Source: Cellulomonas terrae
Lineage (GTDB): Bacteria > Actinomycetota > Actinomycetes > Actinomycetales > Cellulomonadaceae
Reading direction: 5' to 3'
Assembly (NCBI RefSeq): GCF_007990265.1
Contig: NZ_BJWH01000004.1
Span: 186,001 to 250,000, forward strand
DNA length: 64,000 nt
Below the pieces are notes generated by a model. That model searched no databases, was not told the origin of the DNA, and saw only the letters and a list, made by a program, of their open reading frames with translations. The position numbers and the translations under genes are program-made. This document shows positions 25,889-33,939 of the stretch, one piece after another (position 1 is the first letter of the stretch; each line of letters starts with the position of its first letter).

Positions 25889-26683
25889 CTAGTCGGTGAT
25901 GTCCCGGCGCCATCCCACCACGAACGCGAGACCCAGCCCGACGCCTGCGTAGGCCAGGCCGAGTCCGGCCGCCTGTGCGAGGTCCAGAGAGTCGTTGCCG
26001 CCCTGCGCGAGGGCCGTGAGCGTGCTGCCAGGCAGCCACGGTGTGTCCCGGTCGAGTGCCGAGGCGACGACGCCTTCCACGACGAGCACCCATCCGACAC
26101 CGATCGAGATCGCGAGCGCGGAGGAGCGCAGGAGCATCGCCAGGACCAGCCCGATGACACCCCAGACGAGAGCCGCGGCGAACGCGTTGCCCCAGGCCTG
26201 GGCCAGCAGCGTCACCGTCAGGGCCTCGCGCCAGGTCGAGGTGTCGATCCCGGCGCCCTCCGCGGCGACCGGTGCGATCCCGACGTTCACGGCGAGCGCG
26301 ACGGTCGTGGCCACGGCGGTGGCGAGGGTCAGAGCGACGACCTTGCCCGCCAGGAGCTTGCCCCGGTGGGGCTGGGCGGCGACGAGCAGGCGGATGAGGC
26401 CGGTCGAGTAGTCGGTGGCGGTGAGCAGTGCCCACAGCGACAGGGTCACGATCCCGAACATGCTGGCGGCCGAGGACACCCCGGCGACGAGCCCGTCGAC
26501 GGTGGCGAGCGTGGCGTCATCCGGGAAGACGACCCCCGGGCCGGTGGGAGGCTGGTCGCCTCCCGCCATGGAGAACATCACCGTGTTGATCAGGACGGCG
26601 AACAGCGCGACGAGCCCGAGCCAGCCGAGCACCAGTCGCGGTCGCGCGAGTCGGACGAGCTCACTCCGGGTCGCGGCGATCAC
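25889..26683 (-). CDS. ABC-2 type transporter permease
   Basis: A 264-residue integral membrane protein with about six hydrophobic spans and the ABC-2 pattern: first span at 18-38, a TDYSTGLIRLLVAAQPHRGKLLAGK motif after the second span, and a short charged WRRDITD tail. GTG start 26683 overlaps the ATPase stop (GTGA), so the two are a coupled export unit. Cargo unknown. Confidence 0.85.
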   Translation of the reverse strand: MIAATRSELVRLARPRLVLGWLGLVALFAVLINTVMFSMAGGDQPPTGPGVVFPDDATLATVDGLVAGVSSAASMFGIVTLSLWALLTATDYSTGLIRLLVAAQPHRGKLLAGKVVALTLATAVATTVALAVNVGIAPVAAEGAGIDTSTWREALTVTLLAQAWGNAFAAALVWGVIGLVLAMLLRSSALAISIGVGWVLVVEGVVASALDRDTPWLPGSTLTALAQGGNDSLDLAQAAGLGLAYAGVGLGLAFVVGWRRDITD

Positions 26684-27633
26684 CGGGTCACCTGCCCGTG
26701 GGGCCGGTTCGCGCGGGCGGCCGCGAGCTCACCGTCCGTCTGTCCGGTCAGGTCGAGGAAGACCTGCTCGAGCGAGTCCTGGACCACCTCCAGGCGGCTG
26801 AGGGTGATCCCGGCGGCCGCCGCTGCGCGGTTGATCGCCGCGGCATCGGTCCGGTCGGCCGTCACCCGGACCGCGCCGGCCGCGTACGTGACCGGCCAGT
26901 TCGCCGCGGTCAGGGCGGAGGCGAGCGCATCGTCGTCGGCGCGGTGCTCGGGTGCGACGTCGACATAGGTCCGGGTCCTGCCCAGGAGCTCGCTGGTCGG
27001 TCCGGAGAACAGCAGCTCACCGAAGCGGATGACCACGATCCAGTCGCAGGCCGCCTCGATCTCCGCCATCAGGTGCGAGGAGACCAGCACCGTGCGACCG
27101 GACCGCCCCAGCTCGGTGAGCAGCGACCGGATCTCCACGATCCCGGCGGGGTCGAGGCCGTTCGTCGGCTCGTCGAGGATCAACAGCTCCGGGTCCGGCA
27201 GGAGTGCCGCGGCGATGCCGAGGCGCTGCTTCATGCCGAGGGAGAAGCGACGCACCGGTTCCCGGTCCCGACCCTGCAGGCCGACGATCTCGATCACCTC
27301 CGCCACCCGCGTGGCGGGGAGTCTGCGCAGGCGGGCGAGCGAGAGAAGGTTGGTGCGCGCCGAGAGCCCTCCGACGAACGACGGGCTCTCGACCAGGGCG
27401 CCGACCCGCGCCGCGTACTGCGCGGGGTGGTGGATCGGAGAACCCAGCACCGCGGCGTCGCCGCTGCTCGGGCGGACGAGCCCCAGCAGCATGCGGATCA
27501 GCGTGGACTTGCCCGACCCGTTGGGGCCAAGAAGGCCGACGACCCCTCCGGCGGGCAGGTCCAGCGACAGGCGGTCCACGGCGCGGACCGCCCCGAAGCT
27601 GCGGCTGAGGTCATGCGTGACGACTGCGGACAT
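26680..27633 (-). CDS. ABC-2 transporter ATP-binding protein
   Basis: A 317-residue ATPase: Walker A GPNGSGKSTL, signature RRFSLGMKQRLGIA, Walker B LLILDEPTNGLDP, then the H-loop SSHLMAEIE. The C-terminal 90 residues match drug/lantibiotic-type exporters (VFLDLTGQTDGE). ATG 27633 is chosen for the AGGAGG directly upstream; the longer open frame crosses the operator and repeat. First gene of ATPase-permease-TetR. Confidence 0.9.
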   Translation of the reverse strand: MSAVVTHDLSRSFGAVRAVDRLSLDLPAGGVVGLLGPNGSGKSTLIRMLLGLVRPSSGDAAVLGSPIHHPAQYAARVGALVESPSFVGGLSARTNLLSLARLRRLPATRVAEVIEIVGLQGRDREPVRRFSLGMKQRLGIAAALLPDPELLILDEPTNGLDPAGIVEIRSLLTELGRSGRTVLVSSHLMAEIEAACDWIVVIRFGELLFSGPTSELLGRTRTYVDVAPEHRADDDALASALTAANWPVTYAAGAVRVTADRTDAAAINRAAAAAGITLSRLEVVQDSLEQVFLDLTGQTDGELAAARANRPHGQVTR

Positions 27634-27646
27634 CGGACCTCCTGTA

Positions 27647-27664
27647 TGTAAACGCTCACTTACA
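27647..27664. promoter_or_regulatory. TetR operator-like palindrome
   Basis: TGTAAACGCTCACTTACA, with inverted TGTAA/TTACA ends and a matched G/C inside. It lies 14 bp upstream of the ATPase start, next to the ribosome site, in a local AT-rich patch. Confidence 0.55.
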
Positions 27665-27707
27665 TTTTGCCGTGAGCGTCGTCGACATGCAAGGGGCGAC
27701 GGAGGGT

Positions 27708-27760
27708 GCTGGTCAGAGGCCATGCCGGGATCCCGGGCACAGGAGCCTGACGTGGCCATC
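27708..27760 (+). repeat. Imperfect ~53-bp direct repeat, right copy
   Basis: GCTGGTCAGAGGCC...GCCTGACGTGGCCATC, partner of 25079-25132. It marks the right boundary of the TetR/ABC-2 segment, just before the next gene. Confidence 0.7.
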
Positions 27761-27776
27761 GGCCCTCGTCGGCGGG

Positions 27777-28682
27777 CTACCAGGTGAGCGTGCCCTCACC
27801 GCGGAGGACGTTGTGGTCGGAGAGCCACGAGGACGTCGACGCGCCGGCATGGTCGGGGGCCCACCGCCGGGCCGTGAAGAAGACGCAGTCGAGCTTGCTG
27901 GTGCCCACCGTGGGAGCGTTGTACGTCCCGTCCCCTCCGGTACGTGCCTGGTCGGCCTCCACCATGGCGCCGGTGCCCACCTGGCAGGTCGTGCTCGACG
28001 TGCCGGCGAACGGGCCGGCGTAGAGGGGCCGTAGCGCGACGGCCGCGGTGCAGCTGCGCACGTTGATGTTGGTGTCCGCCCCGAGGATCGCGGCGCCCCC
28101 GCTCCCCGCGTGCGTCGCCAGCCTGCTCCCGACGGCCGCGGCCTGGTTGTCGGAGATCGAGGCGGGGACGGAGAAGTGGGAGGTGCACACCCGCAACGCG
28201 GCTCCCATGACGACGTCCCCGCACAGCAGGTACCGTCGTTCGAACTCCCAGAACGGCTTCGGCAGCTGCGTCGCGGTCACGTTGGTCGGTGCCGGGGCCT
28301 GGACGAGCAGGGCGATCCCCCAGCTGCGTGCACCGGGCGCGCAGCGGTCGTCGCGGACGGCGACGGTCTGGAGGAACGCGCCGCTCCAGGTCGGGCCCAG
28401 CCGCTCGATCAGGCGGTCGTAGGTGTAGCGGCACACCTCCTGCAGCGTGACGACGTTGCTGCCGCCGTTCACCACGCTGGTCGCGATGGCCTCCGCGCGC
28501 TGGGCGGAGGTGGCATCACACTCGGAGCTGTTCCCGTACTGGTCGCACGCGTTGAACTCCAAGACCTTCGTCCGCAGGGTCGCCGCGTGGGCAGCGGACT
28601 GGGCGGCCAGGGACCCGACGACCAGCACCAGCAGCGCGAGCAGCCAGGCCACGTGCCGCCGACGAGCGCGTCGGGCGCTCAT
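27777..28682 (-). CDS. Secreted endonuclease/exonuclease/phosphatase-fold protein
   Basis: A 301-residue protein with a signal peptide (MSARRARRRHVAWLLALL, cleavage near AAHAA, residue about 35) and EEP-superfamily motifs: Glu in TLQEVCR, GADTNINV, LDCVFF and the terminal SDHNV. The fold covers DNases, phosphodiesterases and sphingomyelinases; Cys pairs suggest disulfides outside the cell. ATG 28682 overlaps the stop of the upstream lipoprotein gene (ATGA), so the two are coupled. Substrate unknown. Confidence 0.75.
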   Translation of the reverse strand: MSARRARRRHVAWLLALLVLVVGSLAAQSAAHAATLRTKVLEFNACDQYGNSSECDATSAQRAEAIATSVVNGGSNVVTLQEVCRYTYDRLIERLGPTWSGAFLQTVAVRDDRCAPGARSWGIALLVQAPAPTNVTATQLPKPFWEFERRYLLCGDVVMGAALRVCTSHFSVPASISDNQAAAVGSRLATHAGSGGAAILGADTNINVRSCTAAVALRPLYAGPFAGTSSTTCQVGTGAMVEADQARTGGDGTYNAPTVGTSKLDCVFFTARRWAPDHAGASTSSWLSDHNVLRGEGTLTW

Positions 28683-29836
28683 GAGAGGGCGCACCGGGGG
28701 ATGTCCAGCCGGTCCGCGCCCACCAGACCGAGGTCGGCTCCGATCGTCGCCGTCGACGTCTGCACGAAGCGTCCCCCCGGGGTGCGCGACCACGTGCGGG
28801 CGACAGCGGACGACTCCGGGCCGTTGTCGAGCATCGTGAGCCGGGACCCGTCCGCGGCCGAGTACACCAGGTCACCGCGGACTCCCCGCAGCACGATCGT
28901 CGACCGCCCCGTGGCGACGTCGATCTCGACGACCGTGTCGCGTGATCTGCCGGCGTTGGTGGGCGCGCGACCCTCGACGGCCAGCAACGTCGTGCCGTCG
29001 GGCGACCAGTCCAGCGAGAGCAGGGCCGTCGTCGCGTCGGACCGGTGGAGGGACGAGCTCTCACCGGTCACCGCGTCCGCGACCCGGACCTCCTGGGTCG
29101 CGTCGGGCAGGGTCGCGACGAACGCCAGCCGCTGCCCGTCGGAGCTCCACGTGAGCTCACGCGTCACCACCACGACCGGCTCGGCGCGGCGTGCGGCTCC
29201 CGTGTCCGGGGCGAGGCTGCGCGGGGCCGACACGGCGGGCAGGTCCACCACCGCGGGTGCCGTCGTGCCGACGTCCGGCTGCTCGCCGGCGGTGAAGACG
29301 GTCAGTCCGAGCCGGGACGCGTCCGGTGCGGGCGCGACCGCACCGACGTCGGGCGCCTCCAGGACGAGGGTCTGCTGCCCTGATGCCGTGGCGATCGCCA
29401 CCACGCGGTCCGCGGACGGCGACGGCGCCACCGTCGTCACGTCGGCCGTGGACCGCGACGTGGAGCTGGACGGCGACGGATCGGGGGACGCGTAGATGGT
29501 GGCGGCATCGTCGGCGATGCCGAACTGGTAGGAGCCGAGGTCGGTGGTCACCGGGGACACGGAGCCGTCCGGTCGTACGCCGTAGATGTCGGAGGACGGC
29601 GACGACCCCACCTTCTCCACCAGCTCGCCGTCGGCGGTGAAGCCACGGAAGACGGCGACGAACGGCTGGTCGCCGCACGGGGCCAGCGCCGCGAACGGGG
29701 CGCGGTCCACCCGCCGCGCGTCCGGGGAGTCCCCCGACTCCGTGTCGACGGCCGGCGCGCACGCCGACACCAGCAGCGCAAGGCCGAGGAGCCGGGCGCC
29801 TGTGCTCGCAGGCTGCGCTCTGGTCGTGGATGTCAT
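28679..29836 (-). CDS. PD40/WD40-like beta-propeller lipoprotein
   Basis: A 385-residue predicted lipoprotein: lipobox LLVSAC with Cys26, then repeated beta-propeller strands of the PD40 kind (LTWSSDGQRLAFVA, LDWSPDGTTLLAVEG) as in TolB. No catalytic residues are recognised; it may scaffold or sense a ligand at the membrane. Coupled by ATGA overlap to the secreted EEP protein, so the two probably work together. Confidence 0.75.
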   Translation of the reverse strand: MTSTTRAQPASTGARLLGLALLVSACAPAVDTESGDSPDARRVDRAPFAALAPCGDQPFVAVFRGFTADGELVEKVGSSPSSDIYGVRPDGSVSPVTTDLGSYQFGIADDAATIYASPDPSPSSSTSRSTADVTTVAPSPSADRVVAIATASGQQTLVLEAPDVGAVAPAPDASRLGLTVFTAGEQPDVGTTAPAVVDLPAVSAPRSLAPDTGAARRAEPVVVVTRELTWSSDGQRLAFVATLPDATQEVRVADAVTGESSSLHRSDATTALLSLDWSPDGTTLLAVEGRAPTNAGRSRDTVVEIDVATGRSTIVLRGVRGDLVYSAADGSRLTMLDNGPESSAVARTWSRTPGGRFVQTSTATIGADLGLVGADRLDIPRCALS

Positions 29837-29959
29837 GTCGGGCCCCCGCCGTCCTTCGCTCGAACATAGGTCGCGGCGGCGCCACGCGACAAGGCCGCCG
29901 GACGGCGCGGTGCGCTCGGGATCGTCATCACCGGTCCGACGCCGAGCACCGCTCGAGGC

Positions 29960-30011
29960 GACGTCAGCCCGGCTGCCGGCTCGAACCAGGTGCGGGACGA
30001 GGGCTGACGTC
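29960..30011. repeat. 11-bp perfect inverted repeat in the 389-bp gap 29837-30225
   Basis: GACGTCAGCCC and GGGCTGACGTC face each other across 30 bases. The right arm is also part of the palindrome CTGACGTCAG (30004-30013). The loop on the minus strand contains CTGGTTCGAGCCGG, which resembles a tRNA T arm, but no tRNA is formed. Otherwise the 389-bp gap between the divergent lipoprotein and ZIP genes shows nothing recognisable. Confidence 0.5.
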
Positions 30012-30225
30012 AGGGTGCCGAGACCCGGCCCAGGACCCGGTCGGCTGGTGGTACCGCCCGAAGCTCCGGTCTTCAGGAGCTCGCTCGCCGCCGACCGAGC
30101 AGCAGGTTCGCCCGTGTCGGGACGCTTGTCGGTCCGGTCTCGATCTGCCAGGGTCGACCGGGGACCTCACCAGCACGACGTCGACGTTCGCCGCCCCCAC
30201 GGCCCGGTGGCGGGAGGATCTGAGC

Positions 30226-30933
30226 ATGTGGGCAGCGCTGGGCTGGGGCGGTGTCGCGGCGTCGTCGCTCGTCATCGGCGCCGTGCTCGGCGTCGCGCGG
30301 CAGTGGCCCCGGGCGTTGATCGGTGTCGTCCTCGGATTCGGTGCCGGGGCGTTGATCTCGAGCGTGTCCTTCGAGCTGGTCCAGGAGGGGTACCTCAAGG
30401 GCGGTGGCCTGGCGCTCGTGCTGGGCCTGGCCGCCGGGGCCGTCGCGTTCTACGTCGCCGATCGCCTGGTGCAGCGCATGGGGGTGCGATCGGGTGCCGG
30501 TGCGGCGGGGCTCCCGCTCGCGCTCGGTGCCCTTCTCGACGGCATACCCGAGCAGACGGTGCTCGGGCTCGGGCTGGCGGACGGCCACGGCGTCGGCATC
30601 GCTCTGCTGGTCTCGATCTTCGTGTCCAACCTGCCCGAGGCGATCGGCTCGTCGAGCGACATGAGGGCCGCCGGCCAGACACCCGGACGCATCATGCGAC
30701 TGTGGGCGGTCGTCGCCGTCGCCTGCACGGCGGCGACGCTCGGCGGCTACGCGGTCGCCACGATCACCGCGGAACGGTTCGAGGCTGCGGTGGACGGCTT
30801 CGCCGCGGGCGCCCTGCTCGTGATGCTGGTCGGCTCGATGATCCCGGAGGCCACCGAGAAGGCCCGTGACAAGGCAGGGCTCGCCGCCGTCCTCGGGTTC
30901 GCCGTCGCCGCGGGGCTGTCCGCCGTGACGTGA
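30226..30933 (+). CDS. ZIP-like membrane metal transporter
   Basis: A 235-residue protein with about seven to eight membrane helices. Helix IV has DGIPEQ (105-110) and helix V SNLPEAIG (134-141), where canonical ZIP proteins have HNxPEG and HxxPE-type motifs. The Glu residues remain but the metal-binding His is Asp or Asn here. The fold fits a ZIP-type divalent-metal carrier of a divergent subfamily; the ion is unknown. Start ATG 30226 after GGGAGGA; an upstream open frame reads unlike protein. Confidence 0.75.
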   Translation: MWAALGWGGVAASSLVIGAVLGVARQWPRALIGVVLGFGAGALISSVSFELVQEGYLKGGGLALVLGLAAGAVAFYVADRLVQRMGVRSGAGAAGLPLALGALLDGIPEQTVLGLGLADGHGVGIALLVSIFVSNLPEAIGSSSDMRAAGQTPGRIMRLWAVVAVACTAATLGGYAVATITAERFEAAVDGFAAGALLVMLVGSMIPEATEKARDKAGLAAVLGFAVAAGLSAVT

Positions 30934-31026
30934 TCCGGCAGGGTGGTCGTCGGACGGGTCCCCCCGTCTGGCGGTCGACGGACGCGGGGTCGCGGTGGGA
31001 TCGTCGGACGACGCACCGCGGAGGAC

Positions 31027-32397
31027 ATGCCAGTGCTCGGACCACGACGGACGACCCAGGGTCGTCGTTCGGCGCGCCTGCGGCAGGGACGCCGGCCGTG
31101 GGAGTCGGCCGTGGTCCTCGCGTCGATGGCGTTCCTGACGGCCGTCCTGGCCGCGCCGCCCGTCGACACGTCCCCTTCGGCCGTCGAGCGGGCCGCGACC
31201 GGCGCCGAGCCGCCGGTCGCGCAGGAGTCGACGGGACCGGAACGCACGCGCGCGCTGACCCGGCTCGACGACCGGGTGGCGGCGGTGGAGGCGGCGACCG
31301 TCACGCTCGTCGGCCATCCGCTGGTGGACACCACGAAGGTCGCCTCGAGAACGCTGCTGCGTCGCGACGCGGTCGAGGCCACGGCCGTACCCGCGGTGTC
31401 GGGGCTGACCGCCGAGCAGCTCCCGGACCGGGTCCTGGGTGCGCGGCAGCACGTGGCCTCGGGTGACGTCGCCACGGCGGCACGCGTGGTCGAGGACGTC
31501 GAGACGGACGTCCTGCTCGTCGCGCTCGACCTCGGCGACCAGTCGGCGCAGAACGTCGCCATGACCCGCCTGCTGGTCTCCGCCGACCCGCAGGTCGCGG
31601 TGCTCGACGCGGCCGTCGGGGCCACCCACGCCGCCGCCGAGGACCGGGACGTCGTCGCGGCAGCCACCTCGGCGGTCCAGGCCCGGGACGCCGCGGCCGG
31701 CATCACGGTCGCGGCGCAGCGGATCGCGGTGACGGGGGACGAGGACGAGAAGGCCGCTGTCGCCCGGGTGGAGGCGCAGGCCCGGTCGACCGACGGCTAC
31801 ACCAACGGCAACATCCCGCTGAAGGTGCTGTGCCCGGTCGCGTTCGCGCCGAGCCATCGCCTGCGGTGCGACGCGGCCGAAGCCCTGGCGCGACTGAACG
31901 TGGCGTTCCGGGCGGACTTCGGCCACGACCTGAGGATCACGGGCGCGTACCGCACGCTCGAGGAGCAGATCAGCACGCGGGCGGCCAAGGGCACCATGGC
32001 GGCCGTGCCGGGCACGTCCAACCACGGCTGGGGCCTGGCGATCGACCTCGACCAGGTGAACGGCTACCGGGCCGCGCCGTACGTCTGGCTCAAGGCGCAC
32101 GCGATGACCTACGGCTGGCACCACCCGGTCTACATGGACGAGGGCGGTCGCGGCCCCCACGAGCCGTGGCACTGGGAGTTCGGCACGTCGGACGACACCA
32201 GAACCGGTACGTCGGTGCCGATCACCGCGGGCGTCGCCGCGCCGAGCAACCCGCCGCAGGCCCCGCCCGCACCACCGGTCGTCGAGCAGCCCAGCGTCGC
32301 TCCGGCCCAGCCGGCGCCGGCCCCGAGCTCCACGCCGACCCCGGCGCCGACCCCGACGCCGAGCCCGACCGCCACCGTGGAGCCGTCCGCTCCGTGA
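31027..32397 (+). CDS. M15-family D-alanyl-D-alanine carboxypeptidase (VanY-like)
   Basis: A 456-residue secreted or anchored cell-wall peptidase. An N-terminal hydrophobic segment (about 27-45) is followed by an Ala-rich helical stalk (about 60-240). The zinc peptidase domain (about 255-385) carries SNHGWGLAIDLD (His and Asp ligands) and EPWHWEFG (catalytic Glu and His ligand). The tail is Pro/Ala/Thr-rich (TPAPTPTPSPTATVEP). It trims the terminal D-Ala of peptidoglycan stems. ATG 31027 after GCGGAGGA. Confidence 0.85.
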   Translation: MPVLGPRRTTQGRRSARLRQGRRPWESAVVLASMAFLTAVLAAPPVDTSPSAVERAATGAEPPVAQESTGPERTRALTRLDDRVAAVEAATVTLVGHPLVDTTKVASRTLLRRDAVEATAVPAVSGLTAEQLPDRVLGARQHVASGDVATAARVVEDVETDVLLVALDLGDQSAQNVAMTRLLVSADPQVAVLDAAVGATHAAAEDRDVVAAATSAVQARDAAAGITVAAQRIAVTGDEDEKAAVARVEAQARSTDGYTNGNIPLKVLCPVAFAPSHRLRCDAAEALARLNVAFRADFGHDLRITGAYRTLEEQISTRAAKGTMAAVPGTSNHGWGLAIDLDQVNGYRAAPYVWLKAHAMTYGWHHPVYMDEGGRGPHEPWHWEFGTSDDTRTGTSVPITAGVAAPSNPPQAPPAPPVVEQPSVAPAQPAPAPSSTPTPAPTPTPSPTATVEPSAP

Positions 32398-32555
32398 CGC
32401 GGCCGGTCTCCGGCGCGCCCGAGCCGGGCGGCCCCAGACCCGCCGGCACGCCCGACCACGCGAACGTCCGCTCCATGGTCCCGACTCGTCGACGAGCACC
32501 ACGCGGCCGTCCGGATCGCCACCGCCGGGGCTGACCGCGTCCTCGATGTCGAGGC

Positions 32556-33587
32556 TCAGCGTGGAGGTGGTGCGGTGCTCGCCCGGACGATGAGCTCCGT
32601 GGGCACGACCGTCAGGGCCGGCGGTGGCACGGACCTCGACCGGAGCTGTCCGACGACGAGGGTGATGAGTGCGCGGCCGATGGCGTGGAAGTCCTGCCGG
32701 ACGGTCGTCAGGGGCGGTGAGGTCCAGCCGGCGACGGCGATGTCGTCGAAGCCCACCACGGACACGTCGTCGGGCACGCGCCGGCCGGCCTCGTGCAGCG
32801 CGCGCACGAGGCCGAGCGCCATCTCGTCGTTCGCGCAGAACACGGCGGTGACCTCGGGGTCGGCCGCGAGCCGCTGTCCCGCCTCGTAGCCGTCGTGCGC
32901 GCTCCAGTCCCCGTACACCGGCTCGGGTGGACGGATCCCGGCTTCCAGCAGGCAGCGGCGCCACGTGCCGCTGCGCACCAGGGCGTGCTCCGAGTCCCGC
33001 GGCCCCGCGAGATGGTGCACGGTGCGGTGTCCCAGGTCGAGCAGGTGGCGGACCGCATCCTCGCTGCCCTGGACCTGGTCGGCGGTGACGGTGGGGTAGT
33101 GGCCCGCGAACTTGGAGAAGGACACTGCCACGGGCATGCCCGCGGGGAGCGCCAGCGTCGCCGGCGACGCCTGCTCGGCCCGCATGATGACGAGGCCGTC
33201 GATGGCCTGGTGCGAGATGCGGTGCGCTGCGGTGTCCCAGCTCTCCCGAGCGGGGTTGCGCACGTGCAGGAGCGTGACCGAGTAGTCCTCGAGCGCGGCA
33301 GCCTCGACCAGCGCCTCGGCGGTGAGGGCCTCGCCCGTGCGCTGGAAGCCGGTCGAGAGCACTCCGATGGCGCCGAACGTGCCGTTCCGCAGTGCCTGGG
33401 CAGCCCGGTTCGGCGAGTAGCCGAGCTGGTCCATCGCCTGCACGACGCGGGCGCGGGTGCTCGGTCGGACCGAGTCGGCACCGGTCGAGACGCGCGAGAC
33501 CGTCTGGGGCGACACGCCGGCGAGACGGGCGACGTCACCGATCGACGGACCCGAGCGACGGCGGCCAGGTGCTGACGCGGTTGTCAT
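32556..33587 (-). CDS. LacI-family repressor of the galactan importer operon
   Basis: A 343-residue repressor with an N-terminal HTH (SIGDVARLAGVSPQTVSRVS) and hinge (YSPNRAAQALRNG), then a periplasmic-binding-protein-like sugar domain (ANDEMALGLVRALHE, VVGFDDIAVAGWTSPPLTTV). Divergent from the CUT1 binding-protein gene. Perfect palindromes lie 25 bp upstream of its own start and at the divergent promoter, pointing to autoregulation plus control of the importer and galactosidases. ATG 33587 is chosen; the longer frame would run into the operator. A hairpin just past the stop (32530-32560, CCTCG/CGAGG core) may terminate it. Confidence 0.9.
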   Translation of the reverse strand: MTTASAPGRRRSGPSIGDVARLAGVSPQTVSRVSTGADSVRPSTRARVVQAMDQLGYSPNRAAQALRNGTFGAIGVLSTGFQRTGEALTAEALVEAAALEDYSVTLLHVRNPARESWDTAAHRISHQAIDGLVIMRAEQASPATLALPAGMPVAVSFSKFAGHYPTVTADQVQGSEDAVRHLLDLGHRTVHHLAGPRDSEHALVRSGTWRRCLLEAGIRPPEPVYGDWSAHDGYEAGQRLAADPEVTAVFCANDEMALGLVRALHEAGRRVPDDVSVVGFDDIAVAGWTSPPLTTVRQDFHAIGRALITLVVGQLRSRSVPPPALTVVPTELIVRASTAPPPR

Positions 33588-33611
33588 GGCCAGATGGTAG
33601 TGGGGTTTGGG

Positions 33612-33629
33612 GATGGTGACGTCACCATC
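33612..33629. promoter_or_regulatory. LacI operator O1
   Basis: GATGGTGACGTCACCATC is an 18-bp perfect palindrome, 25 bp upstream of the repressor start. It shares the core TGGTGACGTCACCA with the second site. The 352-bp gap 33588-33939 has no gene; two one-mismatch half sites (33651-33658, 33662-33669) lie between the operators. Confidence 0.8.
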
Positions 33630-33689
33630 TGACAACGATTCGCGTCAGACCGTTACCAAAGCGTCGCCAAACGGGGCGAGACACGCTGC

Positions 33690-33705
33690 TATGGTGACGT
33701 CACCA
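33690..33705 (+). promoter_or_regulatory. LacI operator O2 over the importer -10
   Basis: TGGTGACGTCACCA (33692-33705, perfect palindrome) overlaps a TATGGT -10-like hexamer (33690-33695). Repressor here would block the promoter. No clear -35 is seen. The centre lies 78 bp from that of O1. Confidence 0.75.
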
Positions 33706-33939
33706 AACGCCAGATGGGGCCGATCGACACAGATGTCGCTCATGGTCGACGTGGACCGGGCCCCTCCGGCGCAGAGCTGGCACACCGCCTGACCCTCAGT
33801 ACGGCGCACGACCTCCAACAGCACAGTCGACCTGTCCCGCTCACCCGTCGCGACGTCGCGGCGAGGGGGTGGGAGCCGGCGGCTCGGCGAGAGCCGGCGG
33901 CGGTCCACGGGACGACCGACAGCACGAAGGGATCACCCG

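Noticed and set aside
29960..30011. Possible tRNA on the minus strand in the lipoprotein/ZIP gap
   Set aside because: A T-arm-like GGTTCGAGCC is present, but no anticodon stem, D arm or acceptor stem can be formed.
32400..32555. Protein-like minus-strand stretch just downstream of the first LacI gene (around TLSLDIEDAV, then DGRVVLVDE)
   Set aside because: About 30 codons look coding, but there is no start, no family match I can name, and the first part also forms the hairpin at 32530-32560. Too little to call a gene relic.
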